From positions 3,348,001 through 3,412,000 of the forward strand of contig NZ_CP098478.1 of the NCBI RefSeq assembly GCF_023702675.1: 64,000 nt of DNA, given 5' to 3'. The notes beneath the pieces were generated by a model. The model was not told the origin of the DNA. It saw nothing but the letters and a program-made list of their open reading frames with translations, and did no database searches. Positions 21,198 through 28,524 of this stretch are shown here, piece after piece. Origin of the DNA: Acinetobacter sp. C26M (lineage in GTDB: Bacteria; Pseudomonadota; Gammaproteobacteria; Pseudomonadales; Moraxellaceae). How positions within the stretch are numbered: the stretch's first letter is position 1; each line of letters begins with the position of its first letter. The translations under genes were made by a program, and so were the position numbers.

Positions 21198-21827
21198 TCA
21201 CTTTACTTCGGGATTTGTTGTCGCTTTCGGTAAATTCTGTGGAACTAGATTTGAAGGCACAAATTCAACCTTTCGTGTCCATGGATTAATCTTTGGCTGT
21301 ACTTTCTTCTCTGGCTGCACTACCGCCACTTCTTCTTTTTTCTCAATCACAGCAACAGTACTTGCCGCTTTTTCTGCTAATGGATTCACAGCAGCATCTT
21401 TCTTCTCAAGCACTTGAGCGACCTGAGACTCTTTTTTTTCTACAGCAGCTGTTGCAACTACAGCACTTGTAGGTCTCGTATAAGGAGCCGCGATTGAACC
21501 CTGTTTCACAACCGTTTGTGTCGCTGGTTGCTGAACAGGATGCGCCATTGAATTTGAACCTTGTCCTTGCAAATTCATTTGGTCGACAGGAATTTCAATC
21601 ACTTTCATCTCAGCCGTCACTGCCATCGCAGGGTCAACATGATCGTTGCCACGACTCTCCAGTACTTCAAGTTTACGACTAGTACCTTCTTTGGGCTGAA
21701 ATTCTGAATAATTGGTGACGCTGGTCTGATCTACCCATTTATAAAGTCGTCGTGCATTGGTTTGTGATGAACAAACGCCAATTAATAATGTGACTACAAC
21801 AATTTTTGTAGAAAACGACAACTTCAT
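21198..21827 (-). CDS. DUF4124 domain protein, exported
   Basis: The ATG at 21827 follows a GGGGA ribosome site and yields a 209-residue protein; an upstream TTG at 21839 is less likely. A signal peptide (MKLSFSTKIVVVTLLIGVCSS...NA) leads into RRLYKWVDQTSVTNYSEFQP, the small DUF4124 domain often seen at the N-terminus of periplasmic proteins. The rest is a low-complexity Ala/Val/Lys/Glu region with repeated VEKKE-like units, probably disordered. Function unknown. Confidence 0.8.
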   Translation of the reverse strand: MKLSFSTKIVVVTLLIGVCSSQTNARRLYKWVDQTSVTNYSEFQPKEGTSRKLEVLESRGNDHVDPAMAVTAEMKVIEIPVDQMNLQGQGSNSMAHPVQQPATQTVVKQGSIAAPYTRPTSAVVATAAVEKKESQVAQVLEKKDAAVNPLAEKAASTVAVIEKKEEVAVVQPEKKVQPKINPWTRKVEFVPSNLVPQNLPKATTNPEVK

Positions 21828-22002
21828 CAAATTCCCCAAGAGAAGAGGTAAATACTTCTATTTATTTCAAATATTTGCTATAAAAATAATAGGGCAAATC
21901 TAGTCCCCCCTCAAGATAAATAATAGATCATTCAGCTCAGCGCATATTAGTTCCCAAATCAGTCACATTGCAGCAATTTATGACGACTCAGGCGAATTTT
22001 TC

Positions 22003-22031
22003 TTGTGTACTTTTACGAACTCATGTAGAAT
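22003..22031 (+). promoter_or_regulatory. Promoter of rplM-rpsI
   Basis: TTGTGT (22003-22008) and TAGAAT (22026-22031) are separated by 17 bases, a good sigma-70 arrangement. The leader hairpin begins 14 bases after the -10 box, so transcription would start just before it. Confidence 0.65.
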
Positions 22032-22044
22032 TCGGTCTCCTTTT

Positions 22045-22070
22045 GTTTGGACAGATTTTACCGTCCAAAC
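22045..22070 (+). promoter_or_regulatory. Leader hairpin upstream of rplM
   Basis: Perfect 8-bp stem GTTTGGAC (22045-22052) / GTCCAAAC (22063-22070) with a ten-base loop, 24 bases before the rplM start and with no T-run after it. The position in a short 5' leader suggests a binding site for L13 autoregulation, known for rplM leaders in other bacteria. Here it is an inference. Confidence 0.55.
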
Positions 22071-22094
22071 CAACTATAATAGGTAGTGGTTTAA

Positions 22095-22523
22095 ATGAAA
22101 ACTCTCAGCGCTAAGCCAGCTGAAGTTCAACACGACTGGTATGTTGTTGATGCTTCTGGCAAAACTTTAGGTCGCCTTGCGACTGAAATCGCTCGTCGTT
22201 TACGCGGTAAGCACAAGACTTCTTATACTCCTCACGTTGACACTGGCGACTACATCGTTGTGATCAATGCTGAACACGTTCAAGTGACTGGTAACAAATC
22301 ACTTGATAAGAAATATTATCGCCATACTGGTTTCCCTGGTGGTATCCGTGAGACTAACTTCGAGAAGTTAATTGCTCACAAACCTGAAGCAGTTTTAGAA
22401 AAAGCTGTTAAAGGTATGTTACCAAAAGGTCCTCTTGGTTATGCAATGATCAAAAAAATGAAAGTGTACGCTGGTACTGAGCATCCTCATACTGCTCAAC
22501 AGCCACAAGTTTTGGACATCTAA
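22095..22523 (+). CDS. rplM: 50S ribosomal protein L13
   Basis: The 142-residue r-protein that binds 23S rRNA early in assembly. Characteristic stretches are [42 protein letters not shown] and [11 protein letters not shown]. It is co-transcribed with rpsI 12 bases downstream. Confidence 0.99.
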   Translation: MKTLSAKPAEVQHDWYVVDASGKTLGRLATEIARRLRGKHKTSYTPHVDTGDYIVVINAEHVQVTGNKSLDKKYYRHTGFPGGIRETNFEKLIAHKPEAVLEKAVKGMLPKGPLGYAMIKKMKVYAGTEHPHTAQQPQVLDI

Positions 22524-22535
22524 GGGATACAGCAC

Positions 22536-22922
22536 ATGGCTACTAATTATGGTACAGGTCGCCGTAAGACCGCAACTGCACGTGTTTTCTTATCAGCTGG
22601 TACAGGTAAACTCGTAATTAACAACCGTACACTTGAGCAATATTTCGGTCGTGAAACTGCTCGTATGGTTGTGCGTCAGCCTTTAGAACTTTTAGAAGTT
22701 ACTGAAAAATTTGACCTTTACATCACTGTTAAAGGTGGTGGTATTGGTGGTCAAGCAGGCGCTATCCGTCACGGTATTACTCGTGCATTGATCGCTTCTG
22801 ACGAAACTTTAAAACCTGCTCTTCGTCAAGCTGGTTTCGTTACTCGTGATGCTCGTGAAGTTGAACGTAAGAAACTTGGTTTACGTAAAGCTCGTAAACG
22901 TCCTCAATTCTCTAAACGTTAA
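22536..22922 (+). CDS. rpsI: 30S ribosomal protein S9
   Basis: A 128-residue protein with the conserved [19 protein letters not shown] start and the basic tail ending in [17 protein letters not shown], which reaches the P-site tRNA in the ribosome. It is the second gene of the rplM operon and is followed at once by a strong terminator. Confidence 0.99.
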   Translation: MATNYGTGRRKTATARVFLSAGTGKLVINNRTLEQYFGRETARMVVRQPLELLEVTEKFDLYITVKGGGIGGQAGAIRHGITRALIASDETLKPALRQAGFVTRDAREVERKKLGLRKARKRPQFSKR

Positions 22923-22940
22923 TCGTTTTACGGATTGGAC

Positions 22941-22972
22941 AAAAAACCTCGGATTTTCCGAGGTTTTTTTAT
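22941..22972. terminator. Bidirectional terminator after rpsI
   Basis: Stem AACCTCGGA / TCCGAGGTT with a three-base loop, flanked by A-run and T-run. It serves rpsI and the convergent lipoprotein gene. Confidence 0.9.
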
Positions 22973-22985
22973 TTCTGAATTTCAG

Positions 22986-23393
22986 TTATTTGTTTTTGTT
23001 CTTTTTAGAACAGTCCATCACCGCATCAGCTAAACCATCGGCAGCAATTGATTCAGTAATGGTGCAGCCATTTTCTTGATAAGTTCTCGTAGTCTTGGAA
23101 AATTGATGATCTTTTGGAATCGGTGCATTGCACGGTTGGTCGGTTTTCTCATTGACCATCTGAACTGGCCCATCATTATAAATTGTCACCTTACAACCTT
23201 TGACCACGTACTGTTTTTTGATTCCGCCATATTGAGAATCATCCTGATCAGCACCAGCCGCAATAGCAGCATCTGTAGCCGCACCACCCTCATCTGCAGA
23301 TGCAATATCCACCTGATTCGAGATAGTTGGCGTGCTAGTACAACCACCGAGTAATAATGCTGCACAAACCGCAGCAAAGTAATATCGCTTCAT
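22986..23393 (-). CDS. Small lipoprotein of unknown function
   Basis: A 135-residue protein with a lipoprotein signal peptide (lipobox LLGGC, Cys18), an acidic Ala/Asp-rich linker and a C-terminal part with four regularly spaced Cys (KGCKVTIY, DQPCNAP, NGCTITE, MDCSKK), which could form two disulfides in the periplasm. It is inserted on the opposite strand between rpsI and sspA, genes that are adjacent in many gammaproteobacteria. No family was recognised. Confidence 0.8.
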   Translation of the reverse strand: MKRYYFAAVCAALLLGGCTSTPTISNQVDIASADEGGAATDAAIAAGADQDDSQYGGIKKQYVVKGCKVTIYNDGPVQMVNEKTDQPCNAPIPKDHQFSKTTRTYQENGCTITESIAADGLADAVMDCSKKNKNK

Positions 23394-23520
23394 ACTATTT
23401 TTCTCTCTTTGAACTTATTGAATCATAAATCTATTCTGTAACAATCATATTGTTCAGCTTTAAGTGATTTCCAACGTTAATTTTAGTATTCTAAACAGTC
23501 AACCATAATTTTTTGGACTT

Positions 23521-24180
23521 ATGTCTTTAGAAAATCCCCCAACCCCTGTTCAAGGCATTACGCTTTATAGTCATGCAGATGATTTCCGCTCACACTGGAT
23601 TCGTTTTTTACTTGCTGAAAAACAGATCAAATATCAACTGATTATCACAGACCATGAAGATGAGGATCTAGCAGATCTTAATCCTTATAATCAGCTTCCG
23701 ATGCTGATTGAGCAAAACCTAAAACTATTTTCAGCCAATGTCATTGCAGAATATTTGGATGATCGATATCGCCAAAATAAGCTCTATGCTGATGCACCAA
23801 TGGCACGTGCCGAGCAACGGCAATATATTTGGCGCTTTGAACAAGATTGGTTCAAACTTGCCGACCATATGTTGAGACATGCAGATACGGTAAACCCGCA
23901 ACAAAAGCAAAAAGCACAAAAAGAACTTCGGGATACCCTAATTTCGCTCACCCCCTTATTTCAGCATTTTCCATTTTTTATGTCAGAAACCTTTTCAATC
24001 TTAGATTGTATGCTCGCTCCAATCTTCTTACGTCTAAAAAGTATGGGAATTGAACTACCTGCACAACACTGTCGACCTATATTCTTGTATTGCCATCGTA
24101 TCTTTAGCCGACCATCTTTCATTAAATCGATGACAGCTCAAGAAAAAAACAGCTACAATGAATTGATTTCTACGATTTAA
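23521..24180 (+). CDS. sspA: Stringent starvation protein A (glutathione S-transferase fold)
   Basis: An RNA-polymerase-associated regulator used under stress. The 219-residue protein has an N-terminal thioredoxin-like domain (ITLYSHADDFRSHWIRFLLAEKQIKYQLI...NPYNQLPMLIEQNLKLFSANVIAEYLD) and an all-helical C-terminal domain. The catalytic Cys/Ser of true GSTs is not evident, as in SspA. The adjacent sspB and upstream rplM-rpsI support the name. Confidence 0.88.
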   Translation: MSLENPPTPVQGITLYSHADDFRSHWIRFLLAEKQIKYQLIITDHEDEDLADLNPYNQLPMLIEQNLKLFSANVIAEYLDDRYRQNKLYADAPMARAEQRQYIWRFEQDWFKLADHMLRHADTVNPQQKQKAQKELRDTLISLTPLFQHFPFFMSETFSILDCMLAPIFLRLKSMGIELPAQHCRPIFLYCHRIFSRPSFIKSMTAQEKNSYNELISTI

Positions 24181-24194
24181 TAAGTTTTTCAATT

Positions 24195-24620
24195 ATGTCT
24201 GAGCAAATAACTTTTACGCCTACACGCCCATATCTTGCTCGTGCCATTTATGAATGGATTTGCGATAACCAACTCACTCCTTATTTATTGGTTGATGCAA
24301 CGCAACCCCATACTGATGTTCCCCTACAATTTGTGAAGGATGGTCAGATTGTCTTGAATCTTGCCCCTCATGCAATTCATCAGCTGCATATGAGTAATGA
24401 GGCGATTACCTTCTCTGCTCGTTTCGGAGGCGTTGCAAAAGAAATTTATGTGCCGATTCGCGCTGTCTTAGGTATTTATGCAAGAGAAAATGGTCAAGGC
24501 CTGTTTTTCGATCCTTCTGAATACGCAGAAATTGAAGAGTCGACAGCTGCACCAATCAATGAAACAAAGCAAGAAACTGAACCAACGAAAAAGAAACCTT
24601 CACTAAGAATTTTAGATTAA
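24195..24620 (+). CDS. sspB: ClpXP adaptor SspB
   Basis: Delivers ssrA-tagged proteins to ClpXP. The 141 residues begin with the folded domain (TPTRPYLARAIYEWICDNQLTPYLLVDA, then GGVAKEIYVPIRAVLGIYARENGQGLFF). A charged flexible linker follows, then a C-terminal PSLRILD segment corresponding to the ClpX-binding tail. It is 14 bases after sspA. Confidence 0.95.
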   Translation: MSEQITFTPTRPYLARAIYEWICDNQLTPYLLVDATQPHTDVPLQFVKDGQIVLNLAPHAIHQLHMSNEAITFSARFGGVAKEIYVPIRAVLGIYARENGQGLFFDPSEYAEIEESTAAPINETKQETEPTKKKPSLRILD

Positions 24621-24635
24621 GCGAGGATCGTCACG

Positions 24636-25298
24636 ATGGCATTTGACTTAGTTCAATATTTTTCTGAACAAATTAAAATTCAAAAACCACAACTTTTTGG
24701 ACAATATTCTCCTAAAGAAAAACAAACATATATTGATGAAGTAAACGTGTTGGCTCTTGGACAACTCATTAGTCTGTGGAAACAAAATCCGCAGAAACTC
24801 TATCAAGAAGTTCATACAGCCGATCCACTGTATATTCAAGAGATTGCTCGCCATCTCACTACTTCAGCCCATAACCAATCGACCCTTAAAGCAACTGAAT
24901 TGGAAAAAAACCTCTCAGATGTTCTGGCCTTACAATTAACGGAATTGAAGCAGCTTGATCAGACTGGTAGTTTTGGGCAGACAGGACTCACAGAACTTTT
25001 ATTGGGTCAGATTGAACATTTATCTGGACAAGCAGAAGACTGGGTTTGGTCAACCAATCAACTCACCGAATTACTTGGCTCCAAGCCAGTTATTCAGCAA
25101 GAAGTATCGCTTGAAGCGACTATGCAAGAATTTAATCAAATGGTTCATCAGGCACAACCTCTTGCGCATGACCACGAGCCTGCTATTGAAGTGGAAACTC
25201 CAGAAATCCCAACATGGGCCTATATAGTTTCGCCTTTCGTAGCATTGGTCATTTTGATCTTTTTGTATTGCTCATATTGCCAACTCATTTCAGTTTAA
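24636..25298 (+). CDS. Tail-anchored protein of unknown function
   Basis: A 220-residue protein that begins 15 bases after sspB and so probably shares its transcript. Most of it is hydrophilic and helical, rich in Gln and Leu. A Glu-rich linker (EPAIEVETPEIP) precedes a single C-terminal membrane helix (about residues 195-216), leaving almost nothing after it. That suggests a cytoplasmic domain anchored at its C-terminus. No family recognised. Confidence 0.75.
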   Translation: MAFDLVQYFSEQIKIQKPQLFGQYSPKEKQTYIDEVNVLALGQLISLWKQNPQKLYQEVHTADPLYIQEIARHLTTSAHNQSTLKATELEKNLSDVLALQLTELKQLDQTGSFGQTGLTELLLGQIEHLSGQAEDWVWSTNQLTELLGSKPVIQQEVSLEATMQEFNQMVHQAQPLAHDHEPAIEVETPEIPTWAYIVSPFVALVILIFLYCSYCQLISV

Positions 25299-25512
25299 TC
25301 CTCCTCTAAAATGATAAGGAAAGTACGATTGCTTTCTTTATCATAGACTTAACATTAATTTAATTTTATTTAAAATATCAATTTACCCATATTAAAAAAA
25401 TTTATTTACATTTATTTACAATCAAAGAGTGCATTTAAATCCCTATATTAATGTGAATAAAATCACAATAAAAACCATTTATTATCCTCAATTAATATTT
25501 TTAATTGTTTAT

Positions 25513-25529
25513 TTGACAAAAATTGTCAA
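25513..25529. promoter_or_regulatory. Palindrome, possible regulator site
   Basis: Perfect inverted repeat TTGACAA-AAA-TTGTCAA, about 40 bases upstream of the -35 box of the module promoter. It also contains TTGACA, but no -10 box lies at the right distance. A protein-binding site is an inference. Confidence 0.4.
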
Positions 25530-25569
25530 TTATTAGCACTCCTGTGATTTCAATTATTTTAAAGCATGA

Positions 25570-25597
25570 TTGATTTAATAAAAGAGTTTCCTATAAT
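25570..25597 (+). promoter_or_regulatory. Promoter of the roadblock-GTPase module
   Basis: TTGATT (25570-25575) and a consensus TATAAT (25592-25597) are spaced by 16 bases. The predicted start leaves a leader of about 80 bases before the first roadblock gene. Confidence 0.7.
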
Positions 25598-25685
25598 GAG
25601 ATTAACTGCTTTTGAAAACTAATCATAAAACAGAAGTGGCGAATATAAATTCATAAACAAAGATGTAATTAGTAGAGATAAAATC

Positions 25686-26045
25686 ATGGCTAAAATTTCA
25701 TTAGAAAGCTTAACAAATATTGATGGATTCGTTGCGGCAGCGTTAGTAGACACTGAAAGTGGTTTAGCGCTAGCAACTCAAGGTGGGGGCGCAATCGACT
25801 TAGAACTAGCAGCAGCGGGTAACACCGAAGTTGTTCGAGCAAAACGCCGTGTTGCAAACTCACTTAAACTTAATGATGATATTGAAGATATCCTGATCAC
25901 ACTTGGTAAGGCATACCACTTAATTCGTCCACTTGAAAGCAATGGCAATTTATTCCTCTATCTCGTATTAGATCGTACTAAATCTAACCTCGCGATGGCT
26001 CGCCATGAATTAAAAACATTTGAAAAAGAATTAGACTTCGCTTAA
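25686..26045 (+). CDS. Roadblock/LC7-like protein 1
   Basis: A 119-residue cytoplasmic protein with the roadblock pattern: [24 protein letters not shown], a central helix ([19 protein letters not shown]), then strands [19 protein letters not shown] and [21 protein letters not shown]. Such proteins dimerise and act as GTPase-activating or scaffold partners of MglA-like GTPases. It has its own promoter and is followed by two hairpins before the next gene, suggesting it is made in excess of the others. The exact role is unknown. Confidence 0.75.
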   Translation: MAKISLESLTNIDGFVAAALVDTESGLALATQGGGAIDLELAAAGNTEVVRAKRRVANSLKLNDDIEDILITLGKAYHLIRPLESNGNLFLYLVLDRTKSNLAMARHELKTFEKELDFA

Positions 26046-26072
26046 TTCAAAATTTCAGTTTATGTAATATAT

Positions 26073-26138
26073 TAGACTTCTTGTGTATTCCTTATATTTT
26101 ATTTACTATAAAGTATAATAAAATATACAAGAGGTCTA
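26073..26138 (+). promoter_or_regulatory. Long intercistronic hairpin in the roadblock-GTPase module
   Basis: Arms 26074-26089 and 26122-26137 pair over 16 bases with two G-T pairs, around a 32-base AT-rich loop. No T-run follows. It could stabilise the upstream message or act as a processing site. Confidence 0.55.
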
Positions 26139-26140
26139 TT

Positions 26141-26168
26141 ATTAGTCTTTAGTATTAGACTAATTTTG
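26141..26168 (+). terminator. Possible attenuator after roadblock gene 1
   Basis: Perfect arms ATTAGTCT (26141-26148) / AGACTAAT (26157-26164) with an eight-base loop, followed by a short TTT. The stem is AT-rich and the T-run short, so termination would be partial. Confidence 0.45.
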
Positions 26169-26205
26169 TGCAGTCCAATATTTTACAAAATATTAAAGTG
26201 ATACT

Positions 26206-27174
26206 ATGAATGGACATTGCATTAATATCGCAATTTCAGGTATAAGTTTAAAAGTTTCAGATGAATTAAAAATAGAACTTAGAAAAACAATACCTCATGA
26301 ATTTGGCATTAACTGGATCAACATTGCCGATCCAAATATAGACTTATTATTAATAAATGAAAATTTTTTTGAAACTGAAGGCATTCAACGTATTTTAGAA
26401 CAAAAACAACTTCCCTGCTTAAAAGTTTCAAAAGGAGAAGGCTCACACCATATAGAAGAACACAATACACTTTATTTACCGTTCCAACATACGGATGCAT
26501 TAAAAGACTGGATTCATCTTCGCCTTTTAAGTTATCTCACTTATCAACAAGCACAACAACCCAAGACTGAAACCGTTTCTACGCACAATGCAATTAATGA
26601 AAAGTATTTAACCGATATGTTAAATCCTGATAATGCCCGTCTTCATTTATTTGATGATCACGGGACTTTGGCCATTATCGATACCCGTAGCCAAATTGCC
26701 TGGTTAGAGCCAACCCGTACACAAACACAAACCAATCATAGCTTTAAGTATGAGTTCGCTACGACTTCGAACTTCACGAAAGTCTCTCGAAAAGTTGAAT
26801 ATAACTTGCAAGATTGGTTATGGAACTTATTTTGGCATTCGCTGGAGTTCCAGCGCTTAGCCCCGAATGAAAATGAGTACTATAAAATTGAATATTGGCC
26901 TCAGCCAGCCCAAAGCACTGACCGTAAAACGGCCTTATTGCTTTCTGCTTGCTTCATACAAGGAGCTCAGCTGTATCAAGTTGCAACACAATTAAAACTC
27001 CCTATTCAAACGGTTCAACAATTTATCGCTGCCTGCATTATTTCGGACAACGGCGGCATTATCCCAGCTTCAGAAAGTCATTATTTACGAACAGAAAATT
27101 CTGAGCAAACCACTGAACAACAAGGCTTTTTAAATAAATTTTTCGGCAAGGTTAGACGCCGCTTTGGGCTTTAA
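26206..27174 (+). CDS. Unknown protein of the roadblock-GTPase module
   Basis: A 322-residue soluble protein. The first 110 residues look like a degenerate receiver-type alpha/beta domain (INIAISGISLKVSDELK, IADPNIDLLLINENFF, LPCLKVSKGEGS), without the phosphorylatable Asp context of true receivers. The C-terminal half ends in a possible winged-helix segment (AQLYQVATQLKLPIQTVQQFIAACIISDNGGII) and a basic tail. The gene is eight bases from the GTPase gene, so they are surely co-translated. It may be an effector or scaffold; no family was recognised. Confidence 0.7.
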   Translation: MNGHCINIAISGISLKVSDELKIELRKTIPHEFGINWINIADPNIDLLLINENFFETEGIQRILEQKQLPCLKVSKGEGSHHIEEHNTLYLPFQHTDALKDWIHLRLLSYLTYQQAQQPKTETVSTHNAINEKYLTDMLNPDNARLHLFDDHGTLAIIDTRSQIAWLEPTRTQTQTNHSFKYEFATTSNFTKVSRKVEYNLQDWLWNLFWHSLEFQRLAPNENEYYKIEYWPQPAQSTDRKTALLLSACFIQGAQLYQVATQLKLPIQTVQQFIAACIISDNGGIIPASESHYLRTENSEQTTEQQGFLNKFFGKVRRRFGL

Positions 27175-27182
27175 GGATTGAT

Positions 27183-27725
27183 ATGATTCTCCAACAATAT
27201 AAAATTGTTTTTGCAGGAAGCATGGGCGCAGGAAAAACGGAAGCAATTAAATCGCTTTCAGAAATCCCTGTCCTCGCAACCGAAGCATTCAATACAGATA
27301 GTCAGGCCCATAATAAAATGCAAACTACCGTTGGCATTGATTATGGCGAGATTACATTAGATGACGGTGTAAAAATTGGCTTATATGGCACACCTGGACA
27401 ATCCCGCTTTGATTTTATCTGGCCTGTGATTTGCCAAGGTGCTTTGGGGGTAATTTTACTGGTGGATCACAACAGTAAGGTACCAATCGAAGAACTTGAA
27501 GGGTACTTGGATACCTTCAAAGACTATACTAAAAATATTTCCATTGGCATTACCCATGTCGATGAACATAAAGGACAACCGACCACTATTTATCGTGAAT
27601 GGTTAATCCAAAACGACTATCAATATCCTTTATTTTTCATTGATGCACGTAAACAAGAACATATCTTGCTGATGATTGAATCGCTCATTGCAGCATTAGA
27701 AGTCAATTTAAAAGCAACAAATTAA
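27183..27725 (+). CDS. Small Ras-like GTPase
   Basis: A 180-residue single-domain GTPase of the COG2229/SRPRB-like group. P-loop GSMGAGKT (residues 12-19), switch I Thr in MQTTVGIDYG (about residue 49), G3 motif YGTPGQSRF (residues 68-76) and G4 as THVD (residues 124-127) instead of NKxD. No membrane anchor or lipidation motif is visible. The relatives include MglA and CvnD, which work with roadblock proteins, and here roadblock genes lie on both sides. Confidence 0.85.
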   Translation: MILQQYKIVFAGSMGAGKTEAIKSLSEIPVLATEAFNTDSQAHNKMQTTVGIDYGEITLDDGVKIGLYGTPGQSRFDFIWPVICQGALGVILLVDHNSKVPIEELEGYLDTFKDYTKNISIGITHVDEHKGQPTTIYREWLIQNDYQYPLFFIDARKQEHILLMIESLIAALEVNLKATN

Positions 27726-27747
27726 TTACTTTATAAAGAGAAGAATT

Positions 27748-28167
27748 ATGTTCAGTATTCCCAGTCAGCAACGTACTGCTCCCAAAGAGCTAATTCAATT
27801 TGCTAAAGCGCAGGCCAATGATGTTTTAACCAACATCCGAGGGGTGGATTATATTATGCTCTGCTCTACCGATGGATTCGAGTTGGCCTCGATTTACAAG
27901 AAGAACCCATATAACAGCACTAAACTTGCGGCTGTGAGTAGTTCAATCTTGGCCATGGTCACCGCTTTCCTTAATGAAATCCAGCTGACGGGATGTCAAA
28001 GTATTACTTTGGATGCTGAAAATGGCAAAGCGATTTTGACCTCTATTCCAGCCCCACATCACCCGATGGTGATGGTAACGCTAAGCAATAAAGATGTCTT
28101 GTTAGGACAGCTTTTATATAGCTTAAAACAAGCCAGCAGTGCAATCGTCGACGCAGACCAAGCTTAA
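27748..28167 (+). CDS. Roadblock/LC7-like protein 2
   Basis: A 139-residue protein 22 bases after the GTPase gene. It shows the pattern GVDYIMLCSTDGFELASIYKKN, a helix with STKLAAVSSSILAMVTAFLNEIQL, then CQSITLDAENGKAILTSIPAP and MVMVTLSNKDVLLGQLLYSLKQA. It is closer to the classic MglB/CvnB form than roadblock protein 1 and is a good candidate for the GTPase-activating partner. A terminator follows directly. Confidence 0.8.
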   Translation: MFSIPSQQRTAPKELIQFAKAQANDVLTNIRGVDYIMLCSTDGFELASIYKKNPYNSTKLAAVSSSILAMVTAFLNEIQLTGCQSITLDAENGKAILTSIPAPHHPMVMVTLSNKDVLLGQLLYSLKQASSAIVDADQA

Positions 28168-28182
28168 TCTTTTTCTCATCAA

Positions 28183-28217
28183 AAATCTGACAGACCTAGC
28201 AAGTCTGTCAGATTTTG
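28183..28217 (+). terminator. Terminator after the roadblock-GTPase module
   Basis: Perfect 13-bp stem AAATCTGACAGAC / GTCTGTCAGATTT with a seven-base loop and a T-rich end. Confidence 0.85.
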
Positions 28218-28524
28218 TCATTTATAACGTCTATAATAATACTGTACTTTTCAATTTTCATTTCTGAATCACTCTCATTTCTAAATTTCACTAATTAACT
28301 GCATCTATTTGTTAAAAATCTCCTAAATAAGTCAAAAATTTAGAATAAAATATTGTTTTTAAAAACATCAGATGAATGGTCATTAATTTAAATGATTTAG
28401 CAATATTTTTTCATTATTATAATTTTCGAACAAATAATCATCATAAAATTTTCACAAATGAATAATTTTAATAATGAGCGGTTGTATTTGTTCAAACATT
28501 ATTAAGCACTATGGAGAGATAAAG
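28218..28524. other. AT-rich intergenic region upstream of the phosphodiesterase gene
   Basis: About 300 bases with no gene; long A/T tracts only. I see no clear promoter pair or operator, although the region must carry the promoter of the secreted phosphodiesterase. Confidence 0.5.

Larger units (their letters stand above)
25299..25685. other. AT-rich intergenic region upstream of the roadblock-GTPase module
   Basis: This 387-base stretch has no gene. It contains an imperfect hairpin at 25312-25345 (arms GATAAGGAAAG / CTTTCTTTATC, one G-T pair), a perfect palindrome at 25513-25529 and a good promoter at 25570-25597. Base composition is far more AT-rich than the neighbouring genes. Confidence 0.7.

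Noticed and set aside
28474..28524. Upstream ATG for the secreted phosphodiesterase
   Set aside because: It adds 17 residues before a normal signal peptide and lacks a ribosome site, whereas the ATG at 28525 has one.
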